Part shown: positions 22,544 to 35,018 of the stretch, piece by piece
Layout: each line of letters opens with the position of its first letter
Position numbering within the stretch: position 1 is the first letter of the stretch
Assembly (NCBI GenBank): GCA_014529385.2
Contig: CM043971.1
Location: forward strand, 86,008,840-86,072,839
Direction: 5' to 3'
Length of the DNA: 64,000 bases
Origin: Adiantum capillus-veneris
Taxonomy: Eukaryota; Streptophyta; Polypodiopsida; Polypodiales; Pteridaceae
Position numbers and translations under genes: made by a program
The notes under the pieces: model-generated
What the model saw: only the letters and a program-made list of their open reading frames with translations
Database searches by the model: none
What the model was told of the DNA's origin: nothing

Positions 22544-23545
22544 TCAACCATCCTCTCCAGTTGAAAATAATAAAACATACAACAAGGACATGTAAGCTCG
22601 ATGCATGCTAGAGATTATTTTCAAGCCCCCGTGTTGAAAATTTAGTACAATGTCGCGATGGACAATATTTCTATCATCCCCTTGGCCAGGCATAATTGCA
22701 GCAACTTTAGAACCCCTTGGAGTGATATATTGCCAGCCATCACAATGATGCTCCGTAATAACCATCCTAATATTGGGTACAATAGCATCTCCAAACAAAG
22801 AAGCAGCAGATCGTAGAGCATTTTCATAGGGATTTACTTTATGCATCATCAATTGCAAGCACTCTAGAATACTACGATCTAAATTTGAAACATGATGCAA
22901 TCTGTTGTTCAACTCATGTTCGGTATCAGAAAAAATATAATTGTGCAAAGCGTGGAACTTCATTTTGTCCTTCTGTGCTGGCGCTAAAGCACCAATGCTA
23001 TGATACACAGATCCATGTACCTTAAAAGTGTATACACCTCTTCCACCACAATTAATAGTCTAATCTACATGGGCACCAAGAGACACAAATGCCAATGCAT
23101 TATTATAACCCCGAATGTTTTGCAAGAACTGTCTACTTCTTGTTGTGTTTGAACTCATCAAATCTTTCAATTCATTTGGTGGCTCATTCAAAGGAAGTAA
23201 TCTAACTCTTCCATCAAATCAACAATATTTACCCACAAATGTTTGGATGGTCTTTCCTTCAGCCTTCCAGGCCTTTGCTCTGCATTTGGAGTAAACAAAA
23301 TCTGAGCTTCCTAAGTTGTGCAACACACACTTTTTGGATAGAATAGGTGCCATTGACTTGTGATGTAAAAGGAGAGAAGTTGGGTATTCAAAGCGGATGG
23401 ACAAACAACGCTTTGCTACTTTAGTATGGTTTCCCTCTTCAAGGATAACTATAGGCTCTGCAGTCTCTTGATTACATTGCAATGCTATGTTCTCAATCGT
23501 ACCAACATCCATGGCTTCAAAGTTTTCTTCATGTACATCAGGCAA
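22544..23545 (-). pseudogene. Helitron RepHel, N-terminal region
   Basis: Two segments (23545-23219 and 23008-22544) lie in line on the minus strand. They carry the pre-Rep region of plant Helitron proteins, with V-H-G-S-V-Y-H-S-I-G-A-L just before the second segment and the R-G-S-K-V-A-A-I-M-P-G region within it. In-frame stops near 23220, 23060 and 22544 interrupt them. The last reads G-stop-H where Trp (TGG) is usual, so TGG to TGA is likely. Coding similarity extends upstream to about 23700 through two further TGA codons. Confidence 0.75.
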
Positions 23546-23878
23546 GCATAGTCTCTCATTGCACTCCAGTAAAGTTCCAATGATATTTTGTAGTGAATGC
23601 CTTGTTCTCTCTCATGCTATTTGGCGTCTCGCCTTTCGTGATTCATCACATAGTCAGCTTCGTCGTGCATGACCAAGTGATAATATACGTGGTCCTGATA
23701 CTATCTATCAAACCACGTGCAAGTAGATATTCTCATATAAGCTACTTTCTATAGTATTAATTAAAATTAATTTTGACTCCATTTTGCATAATAAACAATC
23801 AATATAAACAAAATCAAATTCTCTCCTCTAAACGAAATACAATTTAAAAAAATAGTTCGATGAAAATACAACATAGCA

Positions 23879-24555
23879 TTACATATTTCTTCCATTATGA
23901 AGATTAGGTCGTTGAGCAACTTGGCGTTGCTTTGGTCGAACCAATCTAACCAAAGCACTTACCTTATTTGTAGTAGCTCGCATATCAGGAAGTTTTGAAC
24001 CTTGAACCTTTGTCAACGCATCTAGCTTGTTGACAATACCCTTCAATCCTGGCACAATATGTCGCAGAGTATTGTCTTGATTTCTTCTTTCTGATTCACG
24101 TTGACTCCTTGAAACCTCTTTTCGAAGATTCTCAATAGATGTCAATATCATCTTTTGAGAATCTTCAACTTGAGAGAGTTTCTCTTTCAAAAATGCCTCA
24201 CTCTCTAATCTCTGCAAGTTTGTTGCTTTTGCCTCTTCTCGCAATTTCCATAGTATCCCACTTTCATCTCCACTGCAGAGCTTAATGTTTCAACCACATC
24301 AGAGACATTTGTATGCATCGTCTCGATCCTTTTGCAGGAGGCTTTGATCTCTAGCAGAGTTTCAATAATAGGCTTTTCAGAATTCCACCCAACATTTCGA
24401 GCTGCTCTCTTTGCCGCACGCACATTGCAAATAGTAAGAGATGACAATATCCCCTCTTCATTAGCTGATGCACTTGCAACTATATGAGAAGCTATCAAGC
24501 CATTGGTTGCAATAGCAAGAGGAATGGCATGACTAATCTCCATTCTACTGTACAC
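23879..24555 (-). pseudogene. Unrecognised coiled-coil protein exon, frameshifted
   Basis: Frames 24555-24205 and 24244-23879 overlap around 24235 and read through each other with a one-base shift. The first part has an Ala-rich start (A-I-A-T-N-G-L-I-A-S-H). The second is a heptad-like, Glu/Lys/Ser-rich helix (E-K-L-S-Q-V-E-D-S-Q) typical of a coiled coil. The second frame passes a strong AAG|GTAAGT donor at about 23962, so the exon probably ends there. Family unknown. It lies just upstream of the Helitron RepHel on the same strand and could be cargo or host. Confidence 0.4.
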
Positions 24556-24755
24556 AAAAAACTACAGTGGTTGCAAAGAGAAAGGTTTGAATGCTTGTAA
24601 ATAAAAAATAAATCTCTCAAAAAATCATTATTTAAGTGGCCGCAAATTAAGAAACAAAGAAAATACATCATCTCTTTCTAGTTTTGGGAAATAACAAAGG
24701 ATCGCCTGAAAAGTGGCAAACAAACGCATGAATAAAATTTTTGCTTGATACATGT

Positions 24756-25229
24756 TCAACCCCATCTACATTTGAAATTGGGAAAAGAGCGTTTAGCGCT
24801 AGGACACTTGAAAGAAGGCTCCTTGTGATTCTCAATCCTATCAGGTCCAACAATCCTCTTTAAAGCATTAATTTTGCTATAAGCTTCACAGATAGAACAA
24901 CAACCTAACTCAGAATCAAGGTAGAGTGCATCCGAGTACCCCATCTTTACTCGTATTTGCAATAGACATAGATTGCGGAACCATTGACTGGGATTATTTT
25001 GGATTCTGACAAACACCTGGCGAAAGGGCACCCCGTGTCGAGCCATGGAAGTGCGATCGTATGTTCTCCAAGCTTCTTCTACAGTAACACCCGGAAAGAA
25101 ACCTCGAACAATGCTTTGAAAGAAGTCAGCTTTCTTTTTCGAAGAGTAATGAATCATTATGTGATCCAATACTATCTCCATTGCTTCCAATCCATGACCA
25201 AAACATTCAGCAGATACCCTATGTGCCAT
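24756..25229 (-). CDS. Unrecognised ORF upstream of the Helitron gene
   Basis: The frame codes for 157 residues of balanced composition. It includes a Phe-rich stretch (F-F-Q-S-I-V-R-G-F-F-P-G-V) followed by V-E-E-A-W-R-T-Y, and near the end a C-C-x2-C set with more Cys after it (C-C-S-I-C, then F-K-C), which might bind zinc. No family is recognised. It is on the same strand as the exons at 23879-24555 and 27512-27720 and may be an exon of the same gene. Confidence 0.4.
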   Translation of the reverse strand: MAHRVSAECFGHGLEAMEIVLDHIMIHYSSKKKADFFQSIVRGFFPGVTVEEAWRTYDRTSMARHGVPFRQVFVRIQNNPSQWFRNLCLLQIRVKMGYSDALYLDSELGCCSICEAYSKINALKRIVGPDRIENHKEPSFKCPSAKRSFPNFKCRWG

Positions 25230-25359
25230 AAGGTTCCTAATGGAAAAAATGGGATAAAATAAGAGACAATGTAAGTGTAGTTACTCTAGGACTTCATCCA
25301 CAAAACTTGACATTACAATACGTCTCTTCAGATAAGTGCTCAAAGCATTAGAGATTTCT

Positions 25360-25361
<2 letters not shown>

Positions 25362-25419
<58 letters not shown>
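25362..25419. repeat. (CT)n microsatellite
   Basis: A pure CT dinucleotide tract of about 58 bp. Confidence 0.95.
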
Positions 25420-25421
<2 letters not shown>

Positions 25422-25594
25422 ATTTTCCATCTATTTCACTAAGCATGTTGAAGAGTGGCCTTTGAAAATTGTAGGCTTTGAATGCAACATAGGATCTCTC
25501 AATCACACATGTGGCCTTTATGAGTTCTCTATCCATTTGGTCACCTCTTAGTGATCAAACTGTGGTTTTTCTTTTTGAACTATAATGCATGTGT

Positions 25595-25960
25595 CTATGG
25601 TAATTGCATCTGTAGAGATGTTGGGAGCTTGTTGGCAATGGTGCTAACATCATCTCCTCGTGAGCTTGAGACTTTCTTCATGAGGTAAAAGTTACCAAAC
25701 CCAATACAACATTTAGATTTGTTGGATTGCTCCACGGGTTTTAAGTTCAACTTGAAGTGGCAGAATGTATAGAACACCCAGGTGTGGTAGCTTATTGTCA
25801 AGAATAGGAGCTTGATTATTGCAATGCACTCTTGAGTATCCATAGGTGAATTGCACTGCCCTACCATTAGATAGTTCTTTCAATTCAATACCACCATAGA
25901 CAGGATGCTCAAAATCTCTTCCCATCTTAGGTTCCTTGAATTTTGACCCAATTGTAGTAC
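25595..25960 (-). pseudogene. Unrecognised coding-like fragment with a frameshift
   Basis: Two overlapping frames (25925-25713 and 25867-25595) read as one balanced protein if the frame changes near 25740: the first gives V-Y-G-G-I-E-L-K-E-L and P-H-L-G-V-L-Y-I, the second C-C-I-G-F-G-N-F-Y. No family is recognised. A decayed exon or transposon piece are both possible. Confidence 0.25.
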
Positions 25961-26313
25961 ATTGTACAGCTATTTTGAATATTCAAGCACCCTCTTGAAG
26001 AAAATATTGAGTTCAAGGCCCGTTCAATAGATACAGAAGGCCTCTTGGTTTAATACCATGCTCTCTTGGGATTGTCTTTAGAGTACTATGCCTTGAGTAC
26101 TAGTCAAGGATGCTAGGATTGCTCGACACATTTACATCAGGCTCAAGATCTTCTAAAACCATTTCTATTTCTATGACATTAAATCTATGCGTATGTAATG
26201 TAACTTTATATATATGTTTTAGAGTTTAACTGCGCAAGGACTCGAACACCCTAAGTGAACTTGTAAGGTTTGCTCTCATAGTCATCGTGAGTTAGATAAC
26301 GTTTTATTTTAAT

Positions 26314-27390
<1,077 letters not shown>

Positions 27391-27511
27391 TTAAATGATT
27401 GAATGAAAACAATAATCAAATAAAAAATTAGATAATTGAAATTAAAATTAAAATAATTGAAATGAATCTAAATCTAAAATAAAAAATCAAACATAATTTT
27501 AAAAAGATTAC

Positions 27512-27720
27512 CTGGTTGAGTTGCTTCAAGCACACCGTCGACTATTGCGGCCCCACTTGAATTGGCTTGCGCACTTGCTGCCTACGATAAAAAGAGAATG
27601 TTAAGTGTAGATCGTCGATAGAGCATGCCATTGAACAAACAAACATTTCATAACTCACCTTGCTTCACAAACACCTCAATAACGGTCGACACACTCACTT
27701 CGATTTGCGTGCGACTGGAG
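27512..27720 (-). CDS. Two predicted exons of an unrecognised gene
   Basis: On the minus strand, a CACAG acceptor precedes an exon at 27720-27659 ending at AAG|GTGAGT. A GGCAG acceptor precedes an exon at 27577-27512 ending CAG|GTAATC. With the phases matched (phase 1) the pair reads without stops: V-S-V-S-T-V-I-E-V-F-V-K-Q, then A-N-S-S-G-A-A-I-V-D-G. No domain is recognised. The CACTA element begins 20 bp upstream, so it lies in the preceding intron. The gene may continue to the exons at 25.2-23.9 kb. Confidence 0.4.
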
Positions 27721-27739
27721 CTGTGTAGAACAACATAAC

Positions 27740-27795
27740 CACTACAAGAGGCTCTTCACATTAGCGACGCTTATAGCGACGCTCATAGCGACGCC
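27740..27795 (+). repeat. Left TIR and subterminal repeats of the CACTA element
   Basis: The 12-bp TIR (27740-27751) is followed by three TAGCGACGC-type units at 27761-27795. In En/Spm elements such subterminal motifs bind the element's DNA-binding protein. Confidence 0.9.
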
Positions 27796-27892
27796 AGCTG
27801 GGGTAAAAAAAATAACCGAGCGCGCCCAAAAACTCAGATCTCAGATCTGAGTTTTTCGGCGCCCTCAAGCAAAGAGCAGGTAACGCTCTCCC

Positions 27893-27920
27893 TCACTCTC
27901 TCTCTCTCTCTCTCTTTTTC

Positions 27921-27962
<42 letters not shown>

Positions 27963-28024
27963 AGAGGAAGGAGAGCCAGGTATGCTCCTTCCCTCTCCTC
28001 ATTCTCATGTTCCCTTCCCCTCTT

Positions 28025-28059
<35 letters not shown>

Positions 28060-28080
28060 TACACACACACACATAGTGTT

Positions 28081-28122
<42 letters not shown>

Positions 28123-28330
28123 TGCAAAAACGCACACACATACATAAACAAAGAATGCACACACACATTGAGAGAGAAAAAGAGAGAGAGAGCATGCATA
28201 AACAAAAAACGCACGCATTGAGAGAGGAAAAGAGAGAGAGAACATGCATAAACAAAAAACGCACACATTGAGAGAGGAAAAGAGAAAGAAAACATGCATA
28301 CGATCCAAAAAAACGCACACACATTGAGAG
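27893..28330. repeat. Microsatellites near the CACTA 5' end
   Basis: (CT)n at 27893-27915, (CA)n at 27926-27958 and (GA)n at 28087-28122 are followed by about four copies of a degenerate unit around CATGCATAAACAAAAAACGCAC (28190-28320). Confidence 0.85.
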
Positions 28331-28569
28331 AGAAAGAAAGAGAAACTAAGGGAGCGTCGTAGGAAACTAATTAAAATTAAAAGACCTATTATTCAAGAGA
28401 GAAATGGCATAATCAATCTATCATGCTTAGCATGGGTGATAGAAAGGTTATACCATTTATCTCTTTTTATTGGCACACACATCCACACACGCGCACACAC
28501 ACTGGAAGAAGAGAGTTATAACGTCGTAGGAAACTATCTTAAAAGACGTTAAAGATTAGGTTATATGTA

Positions 28570-28926
28570 GACTTACATTAAATTAGATTTAGGTTTATTT
28601 TTAACTAGATTTACGTTTATTTAAGCTAGATTTAGATTTACGTTATATTAGATTAGATGCGGGTCTCCATAGACTGCGATGCCTGCATGAAGCGGGTGAA
28701 GAAAGCCCTCAATGGAATATAGGGTATTGCTGCCTTCACTCATGGTGGGCTCCGTCGATCCAAAAGTACTGGTGAAATGTCTTCAGAAGATAGGGAAGAA
28801 GGTGGATCTTCAGGGCGGCAAGAGTCACTACATCCCCGACACAATGACCATCTAGACAACCTCTAGTCATTAGACTTACGTTAAATTAGATTTAGCTTTA
28901 TTTTTAGTTAGATTTACGTTTATTTA
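28570..28926. repeat. 54-bp direct repeats flanking the HMA fragment
   Basis: Segments 28570-28623 and 28873-28926 match at about 49 of 54 positions (for example GATTTACGTTTATTTA ends both). They bracket the captured HMA piece. Confidence 0.8.
28657..28855 (+). pseudogene. Captured HMA (heavy-metal-associated) domain fragment
   Basis: An ATG at 28657 opens V-S-I-D-C-D-A-C-M-K-R-V-K-K-A-L, the N-terminal half of an HMA domain with its metal-binding C-x2-C, as in plant HIPP/HPP copper- or cadmium-binding proteins. After a TAG and a frame change with loss of roughly 30 bases (28717-28745), frame 2 gives G-S-V-D-P-K-V-L-V-K and G-K-K-V-D-L, the end of the same domain, stopping at 28855. It sits inside the CACTA, upstream of the transposase, and is not a transposon gene. 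I read it as a decayed piece of a host gene carried by the element. Confidence 0.75.
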
Positions 28927-29239
28927 GATTTACGCTTATTTACGTTAGATCGAGTCCACGCAAGAATTACTTACGGTTTAGGGTTTAGAGTTAGACGAAC
29001 AGTGAAAAGATCTACTGTGAAAAGATGTTAAGATGAAGTGAAGTGCTACAGCTAGAGAAGAGGCAAAGGGATTTTGTCCACTACATGCAGTATCATGTAG
29101 ACGTGGGTGTCTAGATTTCTTGTACCCACAAATATAGGTATTGACCAATAAAGACGAGATTATAACCCGGTGGTTCTGATCTCCGTGCACCTCTAGACCG
29201 AGGTGTGCGGGGATTGGACATGACTAGAGAATGTGAGGT

Positions 29240-29277
<38 letters not shown>

Positions 29278-29339
29278 AACGAAGAATGCCAATAGAATAT
29301 TAAATTTGTTGTCCAGGTTATAAGTTTTTTATCCTCATT

Positions 29340-32300
29340 ATGAGTAGCGACGAGGATGTGGGACCGTCCAACCGAAACACCTATCTCTCAACGAGGGTCT
29401 TATGTCCTTGTAATCAATGCAAGCATGCTGTGCGACGGACAAGACGTGTTTCTTTGCAGCACGTTCGCGAATTTGGCGAGTTCGATCCATCTATTATAGA
29501 TCGAGTTGTTGCCAATTATAACTCGTCGGACTCTGACGCTGGCCAACAAGCAGCAATCTTGCAACCCAATAGACGTATTCGCAGGCGCTTTGGTCAAGCA
29601 GCATATGTGAGGCCACAAGATGTAGCCTCTGACATCTCGGGGGATGATCATGCAGAGCACATTCCCAACGAGGCAATGTTTGAGCCCGAGATTGATGAAA
29701 TGATCGAGACGATCATGGATTCAGAAAGGCTTATCTATGATGATATGAAAAGTGAAGCCGATACATCATTGTATAATGGAGCACGTATGTCTAGATTGAA
29801 AGCACTCCTGGTTCTTCTCAACATGCAGGCAAAGTTTGGATGGAGTGACACTAGCGTCACAGCGCTTTTCAGGTGATCTATTACAATTAGTTTACTTTAA
29901 TAGAACTCTAAATGTATAATGATCTGATAGATTTTTACACGACTGTATCATATTTTTATGTTGTGTAGATTGCTGAAAGAGCACATTCTACCAGCTGACA
30001 ATGTGATGCCAGATTCCCGAGATGAAGCAAGAAAGATTTTGCGAAACTTGGGGATGGATTACAATTCTATCCACGCTTGTCCTAATGACTGCATTCTTTT
30101 CAGAGGGGAATACACAGACATGGAGAAGTGTCCGAAATGTGATTCCGAAAGATATCGAGTAGATCTCCACGGGACAAAAATTCCACAAAAGGTTTTGCGA
30201 CATTTTCCTTTGCTTCCTCGCATCAAGCATTTCTTGAATGTAAGTCCATGGCCGCCCTAGCATCATGGCATGAGGAGAATAAATCTTCGGATGGTGTGCT
30301 ACGAATTCCTGCAGATTGCGCAGCCTGGAAACATATAGATGGAACATGGTCGGATTTTGCCAGGGAAGCTCGAAATTTGCGCTTAGGCCTGGCTATGGAT
30401 GGCGTAAATCCATTTGGTCAAAGATCAACATCTTACAGTGTATGGCCCGTTGTCATCGTCAACTACAACATTCCCCCGTGGTTGACTACGAAGAAGGGGC
30501 ACCTATGGCTAAGCTTGATTGTGCCAGGGCGATATAAAGTGGGGAATATGGATGTGTATCTTCGTCCACTATTGGAAGAGCTACAACAATTGTGGATTGG
30601 CATAGAGGTGGTGGATATGAGCCGACACACAGGACGACGGAATGCTTTGATCAGAGGTATTCTAATGTGGACCATGCATGACTATCCCGGGCTAACAGAA
30701 TGCTCAGGTGATCTATTGACACTCCTCTCTCAGACACTGTAAATCTTGTTTTTCCCCATAGTTGATCTATTATCATGTGTATACATGCAGGGCTTCAAAC
30801 AAGCGGATACAGAGCATGTGTCACATGTGGACCTAGACTGAATGCACGTAGGGCACCCTCACTGAAGAAGCAAATCTACGAAGGTCATCAAGCGTATCTT
30901 CCGGAGAATCATATGTTACGCGACGGCTTTTTGGGAAGAGAGCCACCAAGGATGTCTGCACAAGCATGGTTAGAGCAGAAGGAGATGTGCGATGACGGAT
31001 TGCCTCCAGGGATGAAGAGACTATCTCTATGGTACGAGTTACCATACTGGCCCCGACTCGTGATCAATCACTTGCTCGATCCAATGCACATATTCAAGAA
31101 TGTGGGTAATCTACTATGGGACCATTTGACCGGCAAGAAAGATACTTTGGGAGCCAGAGTTGACCTTAGAAATGTGGATCGTATGGAGCAATATTGGCCG
31201 CAAACAGCGTCTGATGGATCGATAAAACTTCCTAAAGCACCATGGATTTTCACAGGAGCCCAAGAACGCAAAGTAAAAGAGGCCATTCGATCTTTGCGGA
31301 CCCCCACTGGCGTAATGCACTCGCTCCGAACGTGTTTTACTAAAGAAGGAAAGCTTACCGGTTTGAAGTCACACGATTGGCATAAAATGTGTCAGGTACG
31401 TTCATAGTGGACTTTAATATCATTGCATAAAATGTGGACTTTAATATCATTGCTGCACATACTTTACAGTTTATTTTACCGGTTGCCATTGAGGGATGTT
31501 TGTCTCTCGACATCCGTAACACAATCTACAAACTTGCAAAGCTGGTGCAATGGATCTCACAAAAGGAGATCGACGTAGACTCCATACCATTCGCCAAACT
31601 AAATGCTGCGGAGCTTGTGTGCATGTTTGAGAAACATTTTCCTACTACAATGCTAACCATTCAGGTGCATCTTCTTATTCACATAGTTGATGAGGTGGAA
31701 ATAGCTGGCACAGTTCATTCCAGATGGATGTTCTTCTTAGAGCGTTTCATGAAAACGCTTAAGGGATATGTGCGTCAAAAGGCACGTCCGGAGGGTAGCA
31801 TGGCAGAAGGTTGGTTGGTATCAGAGTCCCTAGTGTACATTGGAGAGTGGCTAGACGGATTTGATAAATCCCGGGACACGCTATGGCGAACCATAGATGA
31901 TGAGCGCATATCTGGGATTGTCATGTGCAATCTCGGTGTTGAGAAGAAGATGACGGAAGATCTAGAGGCTAAAATCAACCGATTTTGCATGCTTCACAAT
32001 CCAGTGATGCAAAAGTGGATTTCACAATATGAGGATGCAAAGCAAGAGCGACAAAGGGCACGAATCGAGTGGAGACGGGGAAGACGACCACCGATGCACT
32101 ATCCAGCGGTTCTGGAGAGCCTACCAACCTTCATGAGCTTAAGATGGTTGCACAACCAATTGAAAAGCGCACAACAATGCGGTGACGAAGTGACTGAAGA
32201 AGAGTGGGAGTACTCTCGGGGTTGCGCGACCAAGGTAAGTTTGCAATGTACGACTAGCAAGTGACTTTATTTATAAACGTTTGAACGGCCACTCATAATC

Positions 32301-33067
32301 TTTGTTCGTTGTAGTATAAGTCATACACAGCAGCATGGTGTAAAGGTCGACATTTTAGGGTGGAACGAATCGACAAAAAGCGTTTTACTCAAGATTGTGG
32401 AATCATGGCAAAATTTGAACAGTCTAGTCGACGACGTTCCTCTGATGCAGATCCCGTGGTGGCGGAACTCACTTACTTCGGCACGCTGCAAGAGATTTTG
32501 AGGATCGATTACAGAGGATTTTTTGTCGACTTGTTCGACGTGCAATGGTTCAAGATAATCATGGAGGGTCGAAACGCTACTGTGCGTAGAGGAGAGTCTG
32601 GTTTTCTTGAGGTGGATTCTACTAAGAAATGGACTGACCTAAGAGACACTTTCGTACTACCCGAGCATTGTGAACAAGTAAGTATATAAATAGTTAACAT
32701 CCCCCTTTTACAAGTTATGTGCTTGAAAGCTCTCATGTAAGTTATGTGGCTCTGGCAGGTAGTATTTCATCCTACAAAGTCTACATCAAACTGGTGGTAC
32801 GTCATAGAGGTAGCCCCTCGTAGTGCAAGGACGTATGAAGGCTACCATGTGCCAATCACAACGACATCAATGGAGGAGATCAGAGAAGATGCTCAATCAG
32901 AAGCCGCTGCGGTGGTGCCAGACGAGCATCAAGATGCTACTACTCTATATGGGGTGCATGCAGAGGAGCTACAAAATGAAACAGAGGATATGTGTTTAAA
33001 CGGAGAGCTCTATATAGATATAGGAAGTTATGCTGAGTTATGCGAGGATGAGAGAGAGATCTCTTAA
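29340..33067 (+). CDS. CACTA transposase, TNP2 type (seven exons)
   Basis: This protein cuts and pastes CACTA elements. Predicted exons: 29340-29872, 29969-30239, 30248-30707, 30791-31395, 31470-32234, 32315-32686 and 32759-33067. The GT/AG junctions after exons 1 and 3-6 fit and restore the frame. Exon 1 has the transposase-associated zinc motif (C-P-C-N-Q-C). Exon 2 has C-P-N-D-C-x-L-F-R and C-P-K-C, and exon 3 has L-A-M-D-G-V-N-P-F; these belong to Transposase_21. Exons 5 to 7 carry DUF4218 and DUF4216-like parts (P-V-A-I-E-G-C-L; W-F-K-I). The passage from exon 2 to 3 (30240-30247) is too short for an intron, so it is a one-base frameshift. Confidence 0.92.
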
Positions 33068-33339
33068 AGCCACAAATATTGTATTTGAACAATTTTGCTC
33101 CGTGCTGTAAAAGCTCTAGCTCTCTAAGTAGCTTCCATGGTGTGTAACGCTCTTTTCTACTCGCGCTCACATCTTTTGATTGAAAATTCTGAGTTTTCGA
33201 CTTGCCTCTTCTATCACTCGATTCATTGCGTCATTGTATTTATATGCGTCATTACGTCATTGTATTTAATGGTCTTTGCGTCATTATCTACTCTATTCAT
33301 TCAATAAGGAGTTTAAATATTCGTGTGTTTAATGCAGGT

Positions 33340-34653
33340 ATGGATGATGAGGAGTTTCTTTCTTCTTTGTCACCGCAGCAGAGACAGTGGTACGTGGAGC
33401 GTCATCGTTCTGGCGCATCATCGCGCGTTCCTACACCATCCGCATCTCCCTCTCTTTCGGAGCATTCGGCGTGCTCCGAAGCTTCGGCGTCGACGAGACG
33501 AGCGTCACACTCGTCTAGACACCGGCGCTCTAGTGGTGGCGGTGGCGGTTGTTGTGGGGATTCCGCCACCGATGCCTCCACACCGCCTCGTGTTCGACGA
33601 GGCTCTTTACCCTCCCCTTCTTTGCCCGCCCCCACACCAGCCACAGCATCGCCATCTACGCCAGGTTTTGCACGGCTGACTGTTCCTAGAAGCTACACAC
33701 CTCTACCTACTCCGCCAGGAGCCACCCCACTCGACACTCCTCGCTTCGGCGCCCAGACGCCTATGGAGACACCTGACGTCCGTACCCCCATCGACACGCC
33801 GCTAGAGACCCCTGCCGGGACACCCAGGTTCACGCGTCACCGGCCAGAGGGCTTGCCTTACTCCGTCGACATCAGCGGCGGCATCATCATGGATGATGAC
33901 GGCAAGAAGGTGATCTCGCGCATGCGTGGTCTTTGCTCTCAGCTGTTTAGACACTATATACTAAACAAATGGAGTGAAGTACCAAGTGATTTAAAAAACA
34001 GAGTCATCAGCATACTTCATGATGAGTTTCCCGTTCCAATACGGGATCAGCGCTTCAATGAAGACCTGATGAAGATTCGAATGCGCGAATACTGCAAACA
34101 CAAGCGTTCCGAAGTGCAAAAAGCAATCAAGAATGTGTGGAATAGGCCAGATTGGCTGGCCAAAGAAGATTGGAAGAATGCGAAGAAAGCAGCGCGCGAG
34201 AATCCCGACAAGTGGAAGCAACAAAAGGATGCAGCCAGAGCGCGAGTAGAGGCAGGGAGCTCGCACCACTTGGGGAGCGGTGGATGGGCATCATTTGAGG
34301 CCGATTTTGTAAGTCTTTTCACATTGCTCTTTATGCATGTTCGATAGTTTAGGGTTTATGAGTTTTTTAGTTCTAACATAATGAAATCTTTGTATGTTTT
34401 GACAATGGTCGATGACAGGACGTGATCCCACACCGTACGAGCGCGAGTACGCAGGCAGGAAGGGCTTAAACGCCCTGATGGACATTCTCAGTTCTCGCGG
34501 CGGCATGGTTAGTATTAGGGTTTACTCTTTTTTATTTTTTGTATTGTTTTATAAATGTCGTTATATGTTTATATTTACTGAAAACTGTCTTATTGTCTTT
34601 TTTTGCAGAATCCGACAGATACGCCGCTTGGACGTGATGAGACGTCTGATTAG
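33340..34653 (+). CDS. Second CACTA gene, Transposase_24 / TNP1-like (three exons)
   Basis: In En/Spm elements the second protein binds subterminal repeats and assists transposition. The chosen ATG (33340) follows an AATGCAG acceptor-like site, which suggests a 5'UTR intron. Exon 1 (33340-34308) has a Ser/Pro/Thr-rich disordered half with T-P-x-x-T-P repeats. A helical, Lys/Trp-rich domain follows (W-N-R-P-D-W-L-A-K). Exon 2 (34419-34507) reads G-R-D-P-T-P-Y-E, typical of the family, and exon 3 (34609-34653) ends at TAG. Exons 2 and 3 join in frame. The exon 1/2 junction is off by one base, so either a frameshift or another splice is involved. Confidence 0.75.
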
Positions 34654-35018
34654 ACGACGTCAGTTTAGCCATAGCTAGATAGCATTAGTTTAGGGTTTCT
34701 CATAGCTTATGTATCATGAGACGGATTTTATACGTCTTTTTGAACCATGTATATTATTACATTTGTCACCGCAATTCCTTTTGCCAATCAATTCTTTATG
34801 CCTATGATGTTGTACAATTGTCATTATTACATTTGCCAATCAATTCAGTTTGTCTATGATGTGTACAATTGTCAATTTTGCAAACAATGCGTCTTGTGGG
34901 TGACTATTTTGGGTCTATTATTTACCTTTGCACTTTTTTTAAAAAGTGAATCAAGTACAATATGGTTGATGGGTGGCAGGGCATTCAATGCCCTGCCACC
35001 AAAAAAATATTCTCTCAG

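Larger units (their letters stand above)
17181..23700 (-). mobile_element. Helitron, autonomous type, decayed (Rep-helicase region)
   Basis: Minus-strand coding from about 23700 to the stop at 17181 gives the parts of a Helitron RepHel protein in order: N-terminal region, HUH Rep domain with the Y-x-x-K-Y-x-Y motif, then a PIF1-like helicase with Walker A. It is broken by single nonsense codons, several frameshifts and a 1,987-bp insertion (19333-21319). The 5'-TC and 3' hairpin/CTRR ends were not located, so the true borders are unknown and the element probably extends further both ways. Confidence 0.88.

Noticed and set aside
30240-30247. A tiny intron between TNP2 exons 2 and 3
   Set aside because: The GTAAGT here has no acceptor far enough away; a frameshift explains the change of frame better.
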